Shown piece after piece: positions 26,946 through 36,836 of a stretch of DNA of 64,000 nt. Numbering within the stretch: the stretch's first letter is position 1; every line of letters starts with the position of its first letter. The notes beneath the pieces were generated by a model. The model was not told where the DNA came from. It worked only from the letters and a program-made list of their open reading frames with translations, and did no database searches. A program made the translations under genes and the position numbers. This DNA is from Clostridium beijerinckii (GTDB taxonomy: Bacteria; Bacillota; Clostridia; Clostridiales; Clostridiaceae): contig NZ_CP073653.1 in the NCBI RefSeq assembly GCF_018223745.1, forward strand, positions 3,744,001 through 3,808,000, in the 5' to 3' direction.

Positions 26946-27263
26946 TTATTTATATAGTATTCTTTATTATCTTTGCCTACTAAAATTATACTCTAACACC
27001 GATACGATTTAAAAATAATCATAAGATTATAAACATAAAAATATCATGTAAAATTTATATGGTATAATAATACTTATCGTGAATTATAATGCAATTAATC
27101 ATACTTTTGTTATAAACAATTTAGCTTTAATTATAGAAAAAAGTAGCTTAATAATGTACTAAAATAAAGAACATAGTAGAAACATATAAAATATATTAAA
27201 TCTAATAAATATTTTCAGGAATATGAGTTCATTAATCTAAAAACATTAATATGGGGTGGCAGT

Positions 27264-28970
27264 ATGTTAAAAAATATATCAATAAAATTAAAGGAGGTAA
27301 ATTTTGTAGCTCTAACGGGCATCATTATTATTTCAATTATACTATTAATAAATTTTGTAAAGGTTCTAAAATATAGTTATTTTGAACTTATTGATGATGA
27401 TAAATATATAAACTTATCAAACAATGTAGAATACTTCATCCCTAAAGATAATCAATATGCAGAAATAAACCAAGTAGCAGATAATAGTTATATTAAATTT
27501 GAAAAAAACAATTCTAAAAATATCTACTTTCCTGAAGATGTTCAAAAAGTCTGGCTTAAACTAAGATTACAAGGTAAACAAGCTAGCACTGATAATATAA
27601 TGTACATTGATTGTGAATTCATTGAAAATATTCAATTTTATATTCCAACTACTGATGGCAAGTATGTAACTAAAAAGCCTAATGAATACTTTATTTTTCC
27701 ATATATTAATCTACCTGAAAATATTGATTTTAATAGAGATATCTATATAAATTCAACTTGGGATTCAAATGTATTTAATTTACTTCTAGCAAAAGACAGT
27801 AACTTTTATATTATTCAAAACTTGTTAGCATGTTTTTATATCGGTAATTTGGGTGTACTCCTAGGAATGCTTATTATGAATATGATTCTATTCTTTTCAT
27901 CAAAAGATAAGAAGTATTTATTTCATTCACTTTTTACAGGATCACTGCTTTCACTACTATATTGCTTATCTGGAATGCAAAAGTTAATTCTAGGATTTAA
28001 TAGTAATAACAGGCTTATAGCATTAGCTGCAATGGCCGCTTCAACCTGGGTTTTATTTATCTATTCATACTTAGATATAAAAAATAACATGCCCATATTA
28101 AATAATTTTTTTAAACTTTCAATACTTTTTCTCGTACTTTCTCTATATATATCTGAAATTATTCCTGACGGATTTACTTATGATATTTTATATTTGCAGA
28201 TGATCCTAGTAGGGTTATATATTCTTATTTCAATATATTCTTATTTTAAATTTGGTATGGGATCTATATATTACTTGGTTGGCATATTTATACTATTTAC
28301 TGGCTTTATCATATATATTTTAGGTTCTTACGGTTTACTAGAATGGAATATTTTTGCTTTTAGTACATGCTATCCTGCTGCCTCCATTGAAACATTATTA
28401 TTTACCATCGGAATTATAAAACAAATAAAACATGAAAAAGAAGTTAATACTAAGCTTCAATTAGAAGTTATAACAGATAAACTTACAAATATATATAATA
28501 GGCGCTATTTTGAAGAAACAGTTGTAAATAAAATTCTTCAACTCGAAAAAGAAAAGAGTCTTGTATCAATGTTGGTTCTTGATATTGATCACTTTAAAAA
28601 AGTTAATGATACCTATGGACATAGTACTGGGGACCTAGTCTTATCTGAAACAGCTATGATTATTAAACAGTGCCTTAGAAAAGAAGACATTCTTGTTAGA
28701 TGGGGTGGAGAAGAATTTGTTGCAGTACTCCCCTTCACAGATTCAAAAGAAAGTACTATAATTGCTGAAACAATAAGATTATCCATAGAAAATCATAAAT
28801 TCAAATTTGTAAATAAAATAACTGTTAGCATAGGCATAGCCGAAAAAGATGTAGTTGAGGATTTTCATAGCTGGTTTAGGCGTGCTGACAATGCCTTATA
28901 TAATGCAAAAGAGAATGGTAGAAATACTGTTTGCATTTGTTATACAAATGAAATAAGAAATAATTCCTAA
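27264..28970 (+). CDS. Membrane diguanylate cyclase (7TM sensor + GGDEF)
   Basis: 568 residues. A first TM helix (about 15-33), an extracellular part of about 145 residues, a seven-helix membrane region (about 183-388), and a cytosolic GGDEF domain (about 402-560). The active site is GGEEF (481-485) and the RxxD inhibitory site (RKED, 472-475) sits exactly five residues before it, so it should make c-di-GMP with product inhibition. The layout resembles 7TMR-DISM receptors. It has a GGGGTGG site before the ATG. Opposes the EAL enzyme at 10933-12720 in activity. Ligand unknown. Confidence 0.9.
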   Translation: MLKNISIKLKEVNFVALTGIIIISIILLINFVKVLKYSYFELIDDDKYINLSNNVEYFIPKDNQYAEINQVADNSYIKFEKNNSKNIYFPEDVQKVWLKLRLQGKQASTDNIMYIDCEFIENIQFYIPTTDGKYVTKKPNEYFIFPYINLPENIDFNRDIYINSTWDSNVFNLLLAKDSNFYIIQNLLACFYIGNLGVLLGMLIMNMILFFSSKDKKYLFHSLFTGSLLSLLYCLSGMQKLILGFNSNNRLIALAAMAASTWVLFIYSYLDIKNNMPILNNFFKLSILFLVLSLYISEIIPDGFTYDILYLQMILVGLYILISIYSYFKFGMGSIYYLVGIFILFTGFIIYILGSYGLLEWNIFAFSTCYPAASIETLLFTIGIIKQIKHEKEVNTKLQLEVITDKLTNIYNRRYFEETVVNKILQLEKEKSLVSMLVLDIDHFKKVNDTYGHSTGDLVLSETAMIIKQCLRKEDILVRWGGEEFVAVLPFTDSKESTIIAETIRLSIENHKFKFVNKITVSIGIAEKDVVEDFHSWFRRADNALYNAKENGRNTVCICYTNEIRNNS

Positions 28971-29035
28971 CATCAAAATTACTACGAAACTATAATCATA
29001 TTTAGAGTTTAAACATTCATCACGTCTAGACTCTT

Positions 29036-29401
29036 TTATTTTGTTTTATTTTTAGCTTCATATTCTGGCCATACCCTTTTTCCCCATTCATTAATGATTG
29101 CTAATGCGGGAAGTAAATCATTACAGTCATCAGTCAAAGAATATTCTACATGCGGTGGAATCTTATTATATTCTGTTCTTTTTATAAGTCCATGTTCTTC
29201 TAATGCTTGCAGAGATCGAGTCAGCATAATATTAGTTATACCAGGTATGCTTCTTTTAAGTTCATTATACCTAATGCTCTTTGAACCTGATATCTCCCAT
29301 ATAATAGGTAGCCTCCACTTACCTCCTATAATTTCAAGTGCGTGAAGAACAGGACATGCTTTAGAATACTTGTTTTTCGTTTTTTCTGTTTCACCTTTCA
29401 T
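29036..29401 (-). CDS. HxlR-family regulator with N-terminal Cys
   Basis: 121 residues, winged helix: ACPVLHALEIIGGKWRLPIIWEIS...RYNELKRSIPGITNIMLTRSLQALEEHGLIKR. The Cys before PV is the one used by YodB/HypR-type redox and quinone sensors; a second Cys (DDCNDLL) is present. Divergent from an old-yellow-enzyme gene, the usual arrangement for HxlR control of flavin oxidoreductases. A dyad TACCA-GACAAA-TGGTA lies between them. Confidence 0.9.
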   Translation of the reverse strand: MKGETEKTKNKYSKACPVLHALEIIGGKWRLPIIWEISGSKSIRYNELKRSIPGITNIMLTRSLQALEEHGLIKRTEYNKIPPHVEYSLTDDCNDLLPALAIINEWGKRVWPEYEAKNKTK

Positions 29402-29479
29402 AAGTAATCCCCCTTAAAACTAAGGCACAAAAATGTGCGTACTTGTTATTATGTTTCCTATTAAATTATAATATTAACA

Positions 29480-29495
29480 TACCAGACAAATGGTA
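29480..29495. promoter_or_regulatory. Candidate HxlR operator
   Basis: TACCA-GACAAA-TGGTA, a perfect 5-bp dyad in the 120-base space between the divergent hxlR-like and OYE genes, about 35 bases before the OYE start. Confidence 0.4.
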
Positions 29496-29530
29496 ATATG
29501 TAAATAAGTCAAAATGGGAGTGTGGATATT

Positions 29531-30586
29531 TTGAAAAAGTTATTCTCAGAATTTAGTATTAAAAATATAGAAATAAAAAACCGCATATGCGTACCTCCAA
29601 TGGTTGTAGGTTTAGCCAAAGATGGATATGTAACAGCAGAAAATTTAGACCGTTATAAGGAATTAGCTAAAGGCGGTCCAGGACTTATAATACAAGAAGC
29701 TACATGTATTAATAAAGATGGAAGATTATCAGAAAAGCAAATTGGAATTTGGGAAGATAACCAAATTGAAGGATTAAAAAACATAGTTAATGCAGTTCAT
29801 GAAGAAGGATGTAAAATATTTATTCAAATTCATCATGCTGGAGTTACAGGAATCTCTAAATCTCCTCTATGTCCAAGTCCATATGAATATAAAGGTTTTG
29901 CCGGAACAGTTATTGGACGTGAAATGACTAAAGAAGATATAGAATCAATACAAAAAGACTATATTGAAGCTGTAAGAAGATCTTACGAAGCTGGATATGA
30001 TGGCGTTGAGCTACACGGATGTCATGGTTATTTAATAAGTCAATTTTTAAATAAGAATGTTAATAAAAGAACTGATGAATATGGCACTAACCCAGAAAGA
30101 TTTGTACTAGAAATACTAGAAGGAATTAGAAAAGTAACTCCAGAAGAATTTGTTGTAGGAATTCGTCTAGGCGGATTTGAACCATCAATAGAAGATGGAG
30201 TAAGTTATGCTAAAATATTAGATAAGAGTGGAATAGATTTTCTTGATATTTCTTATGGATTCTTTAATGAACAAGAAATTAATGTAAACAAAGATTATAA
30301 GTATTCCAATGCTGTTTATGCTGCTGAGAAGATCAAGCAAGAAGTATCAATTCCAGTATTTGCAGTTAATGGAATTAACTCAGCCGAAATTGCAGAAGAA
30401 ATATTAGATGAAACAAATGTAGATATCGTTGATATTGGTAAAGGGATTCTTATAAATCCTAATTGGGCAAACCATGCTATGGATGGAAAAGATACTGGAA
30501 AATGTTTAAATTGTGCAAAGTGCATGTGGTTTGGTCAATCCGAAGTGTGTCCTGGAAAAGTTATATTCGATAAGAATAATAAATAA
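29531..30586 (+). CDS. Old-yellow-enzyme family NADH:flavin oxidoreductase with C-terminal Cys cluster
   Basis: FMN-binding TIM-barrel oxidoreductase, 351 residues. Landmarks: KNRICVPPMV, IIQEATCI, QIHHAGV, GYDGVELHGCHGYLISQFLN and NKRTDEYGTNPERF. The C-terminus has CLNCAKCMWFGQSEVC (C-x2-C-x2-C-x8-C), resembling the 4Fe-4S loop of the dienoyl-CoA-reductase branch, but the NAD-binding domains of that branch are missing. I choose the TTG at 29531, ten bases after GGGAG; the GTG at 29522 is only one base from that site. Likely reduces electrophilic enones or nitro compounds under HxlR control. Confidence 0.88.
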   Translation: MKKLFSEFSIKNIEIKNRICVPPMVVGLAKDGYVTAENLDRYKELAKGGPGLIIQEATCINKDGRLSEKQIGIWEDNQIEGLKNIVNAVHEEGCKIFIQIHHAGVTGISKSPLCPSPYEYKGFAGTVIGREMTKEDIESIQKDYIEAVRRSYEAGYDGVELHGCHGYLISQFLNKNVNKRTDEYGTNPERFVLEILEGIRKVTPEEFVVGIRLGGFEPSIEDGVSYAKILDKSGIDFLDISYGFFNEQEINVNKDYKYSNAVYAAEKIKQEVSIPVFAVNGINSAEIAEEILDETNVDIVDIGKGILINPNWANHAMDGKDTGKCLNCAKCMWFGQSEVCPGKVIFDKNNK

Positions 30587-30619
30587 AATGTTTTCTAAAC
30601 TGTAAATTTAATTACAGTA

Positions 30620-30664
30620 AAAAAGATACAATGCTTATGTATTATATGCATTGTATCTTTTTCG
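30620..30664 (+). terminator. Terminator after the OYE gene
   Basis: GATACAATGC (30625-30634) and GCATTGTATC (30648-30657) followed by TTTTTC; A-rich on the left. Confidence 0.85.
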
Positions 30665-30681
30665 CTACTTTTTGTTTTTAA

Positions 30682-30840
30682 TTATTTTAATGCTGAAATT
30701 ACTTCTTCGCTTGTTCTAATACTTCCAATCCTAGGAAGTGAAAGTTCTCTATTTACGATTCCATTTTACAAATCTATAAGAACTAATGCAGTTTTTTCTA
30801 TATTAATAAATTTATTTTCCACTGACTTGAAGTTTTCCAT
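30682..30840 (-). pseudogene. Isochorismatase-family gene remnant
   Basis: From the ATG at 30840 the frame reads 24 residues ending NIEKTALVLIDL, then TAA, then NGIVNREL, and jumps to LPRIGSIRTSEEVISALK and stop. The beginning is the LVLIDLQNGIV motif of isochorismatase-like cysteine hydrolases with CAA (Gln) changed to TAA, and the end is their typical C-terminus (PRIG.VRT.EE). The middle of about 130 residues, with the catalytic Cys, is deleted. It overlaps the 3' end of the MFS gene by 29 bases. Confidence 0.75.
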
Positions 30841-32068
30841 TTCTTATCCCCTTTTCATACTTCTCCATTCTATGATTATTATTTATATTAAGTTTATTAT
30901 ACACTTTAAAATATACTAGCACTGCATTAATTAATAACAATGCACTCGTTACAAAAAATACGCATTTTATTCCTAAATATCCTGCGATTTGTCCTCCTAG
31001 AACTGATCCTGCAAATACACCTAGATATCCTGCTGCCATACTAAAACCAAATACTCTACCTGTAAGAGCGGATGGTGTAATTTTCTTAACCAATATATTA
31101 ACAGAAGGGTTAAGACCACCAACTGTGAGTCCTAGTAAAAATCTAAGTCCCATAAGTTCCCAAGTGTTCGTTACAAATGCTTGAGGTATGAATATTATTC
31201 CAGCTATTACTAGACATATTAGCATAACTTTATGTGCTCCTATTTTATCAGAGAGCCTTCCAAGCCTTGGAGCTGCAATTATATTAGCAAAACCTGATGC
31301 AGAAAAAGTTATTCCCGCTATTAATGCAATATGACTCGCTTCCTTAGATAGTTGAGTAACATAAACTGTTACTATTGGCTCTACCGAATACATTGCTACA
31401 GATAATATAAAAAAAGTTATAAATAAAGTAATGGTTAATCCTTTTTCTGGAACTGTATTCCAAACTTCTTTGAAACTTAAAACTTTATTATCTTCACGAC
31501 TAAAAGATTCCCTTACAAATAATACTGTAGTAATAAATGCAATGAGCATAAGCCCGCCTGTTATAAAAAATACATTTTGCAAACCAAAAGTCTCTCCTAC
31601 AAATCCTCCAATTGTAGGTCCAAGTAAGGAACCTGCAATATTTGCTGTTGAAATAGTTCCTAGAGCATATCCTGCATGTTCTTTATCTGTTTGAGTTGCA
31701 ATTAAGGTAGTACAGGCTGTGCTATATCCTGTGATAGCTCCTTGTAATAACCTAAGAGCTACTAATACATATACATTAGGTGCAAATCCCATGCAGCTTA
31801 TAACTATAGCCATACCAAGACTTGCTCTAAGCAACATTGGTTTTCGCCCAAATTTGTCAGCAGCATGTCCCCAAATGGGTGAAAAAATAGCTGAGATAAT
31901 AAACGTACTACCAAAAGCAATTCCAGAAAGCCTCTCTATCGAAGCCGAATCCTGAATTCCTAAATGCTGTATATATAGTGGTAATACTGGTGCTATCTGA
32001 CTCATGCCTATTCCTGTCACGAACATTCCGAACCAACAAACTTTTAAATTTCTTTTCCACATTTCCAT
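30812..32068 (-). CDS. MFS drug/sugar efflux transporter
   Basis: 418 residues, 12 hydrophobic helices, major-facilitator superfamily. The loop after helix 2 reads GHAADKFGRKPMLLRASLG (motif A) and LLQGAITGYSTACT follows (DHA1/MdtG-like efflux pumps). The tail RMEKYEKGIRNGKLQVSGK is long and ends inside a decayed isochorismatase gene, so the last residues may be an extension acquired when that gene decayed. Divergent from a TetR regulator. Confidence 0.88.
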   Translation of the reverse strand: MEMWKRNLKVCWFGMFVTGIGMSQIAPVLPLYIQHLGIQDSASIERLSGIAFGSTFIISAIFSPIWGHAADKFGRKPMLLRASLGMAIVISCMGFAPNVYVLVALRLLQGAITGYSTACTTLIATQTDKEHAGYALGTISTANIAGSLLGPTIGGFVGETFGLQNVFFITGGLMLIAFITTVLFVRESFSREDNKVLSFKEVWNTVPEKGLTITLFITFFILSVAMYSVEPIVTVYVTQLSKEASHIALIAGITFSASGFANIIAAPRLGRLSDKIGAHKVMLICLVIAGIIFIPQAFVTNTWELMGLRFLLGLTVGGLNPSVNILVKKITPSALTGRVFGFSMAAGYLGVFAGSVLGGQIAGYLGIKCVFFVTSALLLINAVLVYFKVYNKLNINNNHRMEKYEKGIRNGKLQVSGK

Positions 32069-32167
32069 AATAAATTTATTCCTTCTTACTAATTAGTTTT
32101 GTTATTCCAATACAATAACTTGTATATTGTCTTCTAAATATAAGAATAAACTATAAAATATAATTTG

Positions 32168-32188
32168 TAAACTACATCTTATAGTTTA
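32168..32188. promoter_or_regulatory. Candidate TetR operator between MFS and TetR genes
   Basis: TAAACTA-CATCTTA-TAGTTTA, a perfect 7-bp dyad with 7-base centre. Further TAAACTA half-sites lie at about 32147 and 32226. A longer AAACTATAA/TTATAGTTT pair (32148-32156, 32179-32187) shares the right arm. Confidence 0.6.
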
Positions 32189-32266
32189 ATAATTATTTCC
32201 AATTTGATAAAAATAACCTATCATGTTAAACTATCTTTATTAATCAGAATTATAAGAGGTGATAAA

Positions 32267-32830
32267 ATGGTTCAGAAACGAAATTTAACTAAGGAAAAAA
32301 TTATTGAATCTTCTTTTTTACTAGCTGATGAAATTGGACTTAATCAAATTACTTTCCAAAAGATTGCAGAAAAACTGGATATAAAATATCCGTCTTTATA
32401 TAATCATTTTGCCAACATTGAAGAGCTTAAAATAAAAATGACCATATACTTTTTAAATAACTTAAATTCAACTTTAATGGAGCGACTAATCGGGAAAAGT
32501 GGAGAGACTGCAATAAGAGAATTTGCTTATGTATATCGAGATTTTGCATTTGAAAACAAGAGTGGCTATAAGCTTTACGTGAATATCCCAAGTACTGAAA
32601 GTGATGAAGTTAAGCGCTTAGCTAGTGAAAGTAATGCAATAATACGTAAAATTTTAGACTTTTATAGCAGTGATAAAATATTTATAATTCATAAAAGCAG
32701 GGCTTTAAGAAGTCTATTACATGGATTCGTTTCCTTAAGCTCTCACGGATATTTTCAAAATCCAGTCAATTTAGAAGACAGCTTTAAATTAATGATAGAT
32801 GACTTTATTTTATCAATATCAGAAAAATAA
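32267..32830 (+). CDS. TetR-family regulator of the divergent MFS gene
   Basis: 187 residues from the ATG at 32267 (MVQKRNLTKEKIIESSFL), after an AGAGGTGAT site; an upstream ATG at 32204 has none. The DNA-binding domain is NQITFQKIAEKLDIKYPSLYNHFANIEELK. The C-terminal half is of the WHG/TetR_C_33 kind (SLLHGFVSLSSHGYF). Probably represses the divergent pump and itself through the dyad at 32168-32188. Confidence 0.88.
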   Translation: MVQKRNLTKEKIIESSFLLADEIGLNQITFQKIAEKLDIKYPSLYNHFANIEELKIKMTIYFLNNLNSTLMERLIGKSGETAIREFAYVYRDFAFENKSGYKLYVNIPSTESDEVKRLASESNAIIRKILDFYSSDKIFIIHKSRALRSLLHGFVSLSSHGYFQNPVNLEDSFKLMIDDFILSISEK

Positions 32831-32916
32831 CTAAGAAACTTTTAAATCTTAATTCAAAATGTTAACTACATATCTATGTTCCAAATAGTGAGTTCTATGT
32901 TAAATTATTATTTTAC

Positions 32917-32966
32917 AAAAACTAGCAGCATATCAAAATGTAAATTTTGCTGTGCTGCTAGTTTTT
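32917..32966. terminator. Bidirectional terminator between TetR and chemoreceptor genes
   Basis: AAAAACTAGCAGCA (32917-32930) and TGCTGCTAGTTTTT (32953-32966) are perfectly complementary; A/T runs on both sides serve both strands. Confidence 0.85.
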
Positions 32967-32991
32967 ATATTATCGCATCTAATTATTTCCT

Positions 32992-35004
32992 CTATACATT
33001 AAACTTTCCAACTATTTGTTCTAATTTATCTGCAATATTCTTAAGCTCTATTACAGAATGTGATATCTTTTCCATAGAATTAGATTGCTCTGAAACAGTT
33101 GCTGAAACTTCTTCAATTGAAGCTGCTGACTGCTCTGCTACAGCTGAAATTTCTTGAATGCTGCTTATTGCTGAATCTTTATTTTCATCTATAGACTTTA
33201 TATTAGAAGTTAACTCTTCTATATTTTCTATAGTATCATCAAATGTACTATTTATAAGTTGGAATGTATTAATAGCTTCTTTAGTAGTTTTGCTTACTTC
33301 TGTCATTATGTTTTTTTCTTCATCCATGCTTTTCTTAGCTGCATTTATCTCTCTTATAATTTCATTTACAATGCATTCTATTTCCTTAGTGGAATTTGAA
33401 GTCTGTTCTGAAAGTTTTCGTATCTCATCTGCTACAACCGCAAATCCCTTACCTGCTTCCCCTGCTTTTGCCGCCTCAATTGCTGCATTTAATGCAAGAA
33501 GATTAGTTTGTTCTGAAATCGCTTGAATTGTATTTATTATTTTGCCTGCAGATCCTGATTTATTAGATAATAAGTCTATATTTCTAATTACTTTTTCCAA
33601 AGCTTCATTATTAGCATTGATATTATCCATAAGATCCCTTGAAGCACTAATACCATCTTCGCTAATATGCTGCGATTTTTTTGAAAACTTTGTTACTAAA
33701 TCTGCATTATTTGATGAGACATCTATTTTCTCTCCAAGATGCAATAATTTTTCAGAAGTAAGTTCTGTATTCCTTGCTTGGTCTAATGCGCCAACTGAAA
33801 GCTGATCCACCGTTGCAGAAATACCTTGAATTCCCTGAAGCGTTTCATTAGTTGAAACTGCAATTCCTTCTGAATGATCAAGTAACTCTTTTGATTTTTC
33901 TTTAAGAACTTCAATAGTTTCCCTTAACTCTTTTCTTAGCGATGTTACAGCTCTAGCAATAATTCCAATTTCATCTTTACTTTGAAGTAATTTCTCGAAT
34001 TCATCTTCTTTCTTCATTTCTAAATCTAGGCTAGTAGTTTTATTTATTAAATTAGTTACCAATGAAATCGGTCTTGATATTTTACTTGCAAAATATAAAG
34101 CAACCATAGAAAAAATAACCATTAAAAATACAAACATGGCAATAAAACTGATAATTAAACCGGTTAGCGGTTTTAAAAATTCAGCATTTGGAACTGCAAT
34201 ACCCATTGTCCATTTTGAAGAAGTAATAGGAGCTGTTGCAAAATATTTATTTATTCCATCATAATCTTTTAGCTTTACAATATTAGATTCAGAACTATCC
34301 TTTCCAACCATGCTACTTAAACTTCCACCTAATACATCTCTAATATTCTTTAGCTTATCTGCACTTGATTGAAAATCTTTATTTGGATGAATCACAAATT
34401 CATCTTTTTCATCTAATAAGAATCCATAACTGTTATTTATAGGTTGTGCCTTCTGAACCTCGTTAGAGATACTTTCCATATTTATGTCAGTACCTAAAAC
34501 GCCTATGACTGCTCCATCTTTTTTAACTGATTTTGCAACTGTAACGACTAACTTCTTAGTTTCAAAATCTATGTATGGATCAGAATAAATTACTGAGTCA
34601 CTTTTTAAAGCATCTTTATACCAATCTCTCTCTGTACAATTAAAGTCATTATCAGGTATCCATCCATCTTCATCAACAAAACTTTTATCTTCAAAACCAA
34701 AATATATATCCATAATATCGGTATTTGACTCTGCTTTAACTTTCATATATTTCAAAAGGTTTATCCCATCATAATTATTGTTAAATTCGATGTTCTCCGC
34801 TGTTTGATTAACAAAGTTTCCTTGAGTAGCCATCCAATTGTCTATAGTTTCTGCATATTTTTCAGATAGTGCCCCTAGTTTATCCTTTGATTCAACCACA
34901 GTAGTTTTATAAAAAAGATAATAACTTATCGTCGAAGAACATAATAAACTAAAAAAACAAACTGCTACGACCAATAGAATAACTTTTGTCTTAATGTTTT
35001 TCAT
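32992..35004 (-). CDS. Methyl-accepting chemotaxis protein, second copy
   Basis: 670 residues: TM1 about 6-26, double-Cache sensor about 35-280 (with DWYKDAL-type and DINMESI segments), TM2 about 283-308, HAMP, then the signalling domain with the tip [20 protein letters not shown]. The sensor differs from that of the protein at 382-2370, so a different ligand is likely. Single-gene unit. Confidence 0.95.
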   Translation of the reverse strand: MKNIKTKVILLVVAVCFFSLLCSSTISYYLFYKTTVVESKDKLGALSEKYAETIDNWMATQGNFVNQTAENIEFNNNYDGINLLKYMKVKAESNTDIMDIYFGFEDKSFVDEDGWIPDNDFNCTERDWYKDALKSDSVIYSDPYIDFETKKLVVTVAKSVKKDGAVIGVLGTDINMESISNEVQKAQPINNSYGFLLDEKDEFVIHPNKDFQSSADKLKNIRDVLGGSLSSMVGKDSSESNIVKLKDYDGINKYFATAPITSSKWTMGIAVPNAEFLKPLTGLIISFIAMFVFLMVIFSMVALYFASKISRPISLVTNLINKTTSLDLEMKKEDEFEKLLQSKDEIGIIARAVTSLRKELRETIEVLKEKSKELLDHSEGIAVSTNETLQGIQGISATVDQLSVGALDQARNTELTSEKLLHLGEKIDVSSNNADLVTKFSKKSQHISEDGISASRDLMDNINANNEALEKVIRNIDLLSNKSGSAGKIINTIQAISEQTNLLALNAAIEAAKAGEAGKGFAVVADEIRKLSEQTSNSTKEIECIVNEIIREINAAKKSMDEEKNIMTEVSKTTKEAINTFQLINSTFDDTIENIEELTSNIKSIDENKDSAISSIQEISAVAEQSAASIEEVSATVSEQSNSMEKISHSVIELKNIADKLEQIVGKFNV

Positions 35005-35316
35005 TTTAATTCACTTCCTGTTTGATTTTAAAATTTGTATAACAATGTTAAATATAAATATTCCTTATAACCAATATATTATATGTATTGATTTCTTCAT
35101 CCTTAGTAACATGCAAAAATGCCATTAACTTAAGTTACGCTTCTTATATAGTTAATATATTTCATATAATTCGCCTTCTTTCTACAAAACTGTTTTAATT
35201 CTAATATATATTCTAGAGTATACTCAAAGTCAATGTATAGCTTTTACATATTTGGATTTTACAATAATTTTTCTTTTATAAAATAATCCTTTATTTATTG
35301 TTTTATAAAATCACAA
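35005..35316. other. Intergenic stretch, nothing assignable
   Basis: AT-rich; should hold the chemoreceptor promoter. No ORF with a ribosome site and no repeat was noticed. Confidence 0.5.
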
Positions 35317-35364
35317 AACCAAGAGTAAAAATCTCCATGTTCACAGAGATCTATACTCTTGGTT
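35317..35364 (-). terminator. Terminator of the peptide-resistance operon
   Basis: AACCAAGAGTA (35317-35327) pairs with TACTCTTGGTT (35354-35364); an inner ATCTC/GAGAT pair extends the stem. Located about 95 bases past the kinase stop. Confidence 0.75.
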
Positions 35365-35459
35365 CTTATTAGGTTTATAATTAGAAATATTCATTTTACT
35401 TAGGTTTAATAGTTGTTTGAATAATAAATAATTTCTTATTATTTAGCTAACTACTTTGA

Positions 35460-36836
35460 TTAATTAAATAAAATGGGTAATTCTATAACAACTTTAGCCC
35501 CTCCAAGTTTTTCTGATTTTCCAAGTGAAATATTCCCGTTGTGTTTTTCCATAAATTTTTTTGCAATATATAAACCCATACCATAATGATTTTTGGAATT
35601 TCTACTCTTGTCGCCTTGGAAAAACTGCTCTGTAGCTAACTGTAATTCCTCTTCTGTAAATCCTCTTCCTGAATCTTCAATGGTGAATCTTATATTATCA
35701 TTATCTGAATCAACCCCAAATGCTATTTTCCCATTTTCGGAGCAATATTCAACCGCGTTCGAAATAACATTGCTTAAAGCTCGCTTTAAAGCCAGTTCAT
35801 CTCCTATAATAACTTCTGGAATATGTTTAATTTCATTTCTAAACTCTACTTTTTTATTTATACCTATGGAAATTCCTTGTTCAATTATATCCTGTATAAA
35901 TTCTTCTAACTTTATTTTCTTTTTTTCTAATATTGATTCTTTCTCAGTTTTCATAATTTCTATTAATGATTTAATATAATCTTCTATATTTTTAACCTCG
36001 TTTATTATACTATCGTTAAATTCGGCTTGATCTGCTTTTAAATTAAGTTCACTTAAAAGCTCAGAGTTTCCCTTAATAATTGTTAATGGTGTCTTTATAT
36101 CATGAGCCAATGCTGCTATTTGCTCTTTACGTGCTTCTTCCATCTTCCATTGTTTACTTAGAGAATCATTCAACTCTGTCTTCATTTTACCGAGCGCAGA
36201 AATGACTTCATTGATTTCTAATATATTTGAATACTTCACCTCAAATTCTAAGTTTTCCATCTGTATATTTTCTGTAGTCTCTTTTAAAACATGTAGTTCT
36301 TTCGATATTCTTCTTCTAAAACACCTAGATAGAATTATAATTTCAATGCTAAACAAAATAAAATATATAAAAACAAAACTAAGCTCAGCATTTTGAACAT
36401 ACTTTTTCAAAACAGGGCTAACAAAACTTGCCCCTATGGTGTATTCAACTACACAGATTCCATTCTCCCTAGAAATAAATTTATAATAATATTTTCCTTT
36501 ACTTCTCTTATCACTTTGTACAAGATTCCAAATATCTGTTGCTTTAGCTTCTGATACATTGCTATAAAATACATTTCCAATAGAATCATAAACTATATAA
36601 TTACACTCATCCGGTATAAAGTCTTTTACTTTAACACCCTCTGCTTTTGCTATTTCTTCTCTTTGTTTTTCAATTTTCTGCTCATAGTAGTTTGCTGGTA
36701 AAATAAACCCACTATTCAAACCAATTTGAAATAGAATAAAATCAAATATAGCTAAAAGAATTGTAACTATACAAAAGAACATTATATATATTGCGAAAAT
36801 CTTAGAAATGCTTTTTTGCTTCTTCACTCTTTCCAT
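35460..36836 (-). CDS. Sensor histidine kinase of the lantibiotic/cationic-peptide resistance operon
   Basis: 458 residues. TM1 about 13-37, extracellular sensor about 38-150, TM2 about 152-172, then a HAMP-like linker, HisKA with the phospho-acceptor in ALAHDIKTPLTIIKGN and HATPase boxes NVISNAVEYC, IEDSGRGF and HYGMGLYIAKKF. The plan matches SpaK/CprK-type sensors of lantibiotics and similar peptides. It overlaps the response-regulator gene by 13 bases and ends the operon ABC-ABC-ABC-RR-HK. Confidence 0.9.
   Translation of the reverse strand: MERVKKQKSISKIFAIYIMFFCIVTILLAIFDFILFQIGLNSGFILPANYYEQKIEKQREEIAKAEGVKVKDFIPDECNYIVYDSIGNVFYSNVSEAKATDIWNLVQSDKRSKGKYYYKFISRENGICVVEYTIGASFVSPVLKKYVQNAELSFVFIYFILFSIEIIILSRCFRRRISKELHVLKETTENIQMENLEFEVKYSNILEINEVISALGKMKTELNDSLSKQWKMEEARKEQIAALAHDIKTPLTIIKGNSELLSELNLKADQAEFNDSIINEVKNIEDYIKSLIEIMKTEKESILEKKKIKLEEFIQDIIEQGISIGINKKVEFRNEIKHIPEVIIGDELALKRALSNVISNAVEYCSENGKIAFGVDSDNDNIRFTIEDSGRGFTEEELQLATEQFFQGDKSRNSKNHYGMGLYIAKKFMEKHNGNISLGKSEKLGGAKVVIELPILFN

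Larger units (their letters stand above)
25278..27007 (-). mobile_element. ISLre2-type insertion sequence, inactivated
   Basis: A UPF0236-family transposase frame lies between two related end sequences: CCGATACGGTTTGAGT at 25278 and, on the complement at 27007, TCGTATCGGTGTTAGAGT. Both then run into a GGCAA motif. The ends are imperfect and no target duplication was found, so the limits are approximate. An internal hairpin (GGAGATGC/GCATCTCC, 26922-26941) lies upstream of the transposase and may block read-in. Confidence 0.6.
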
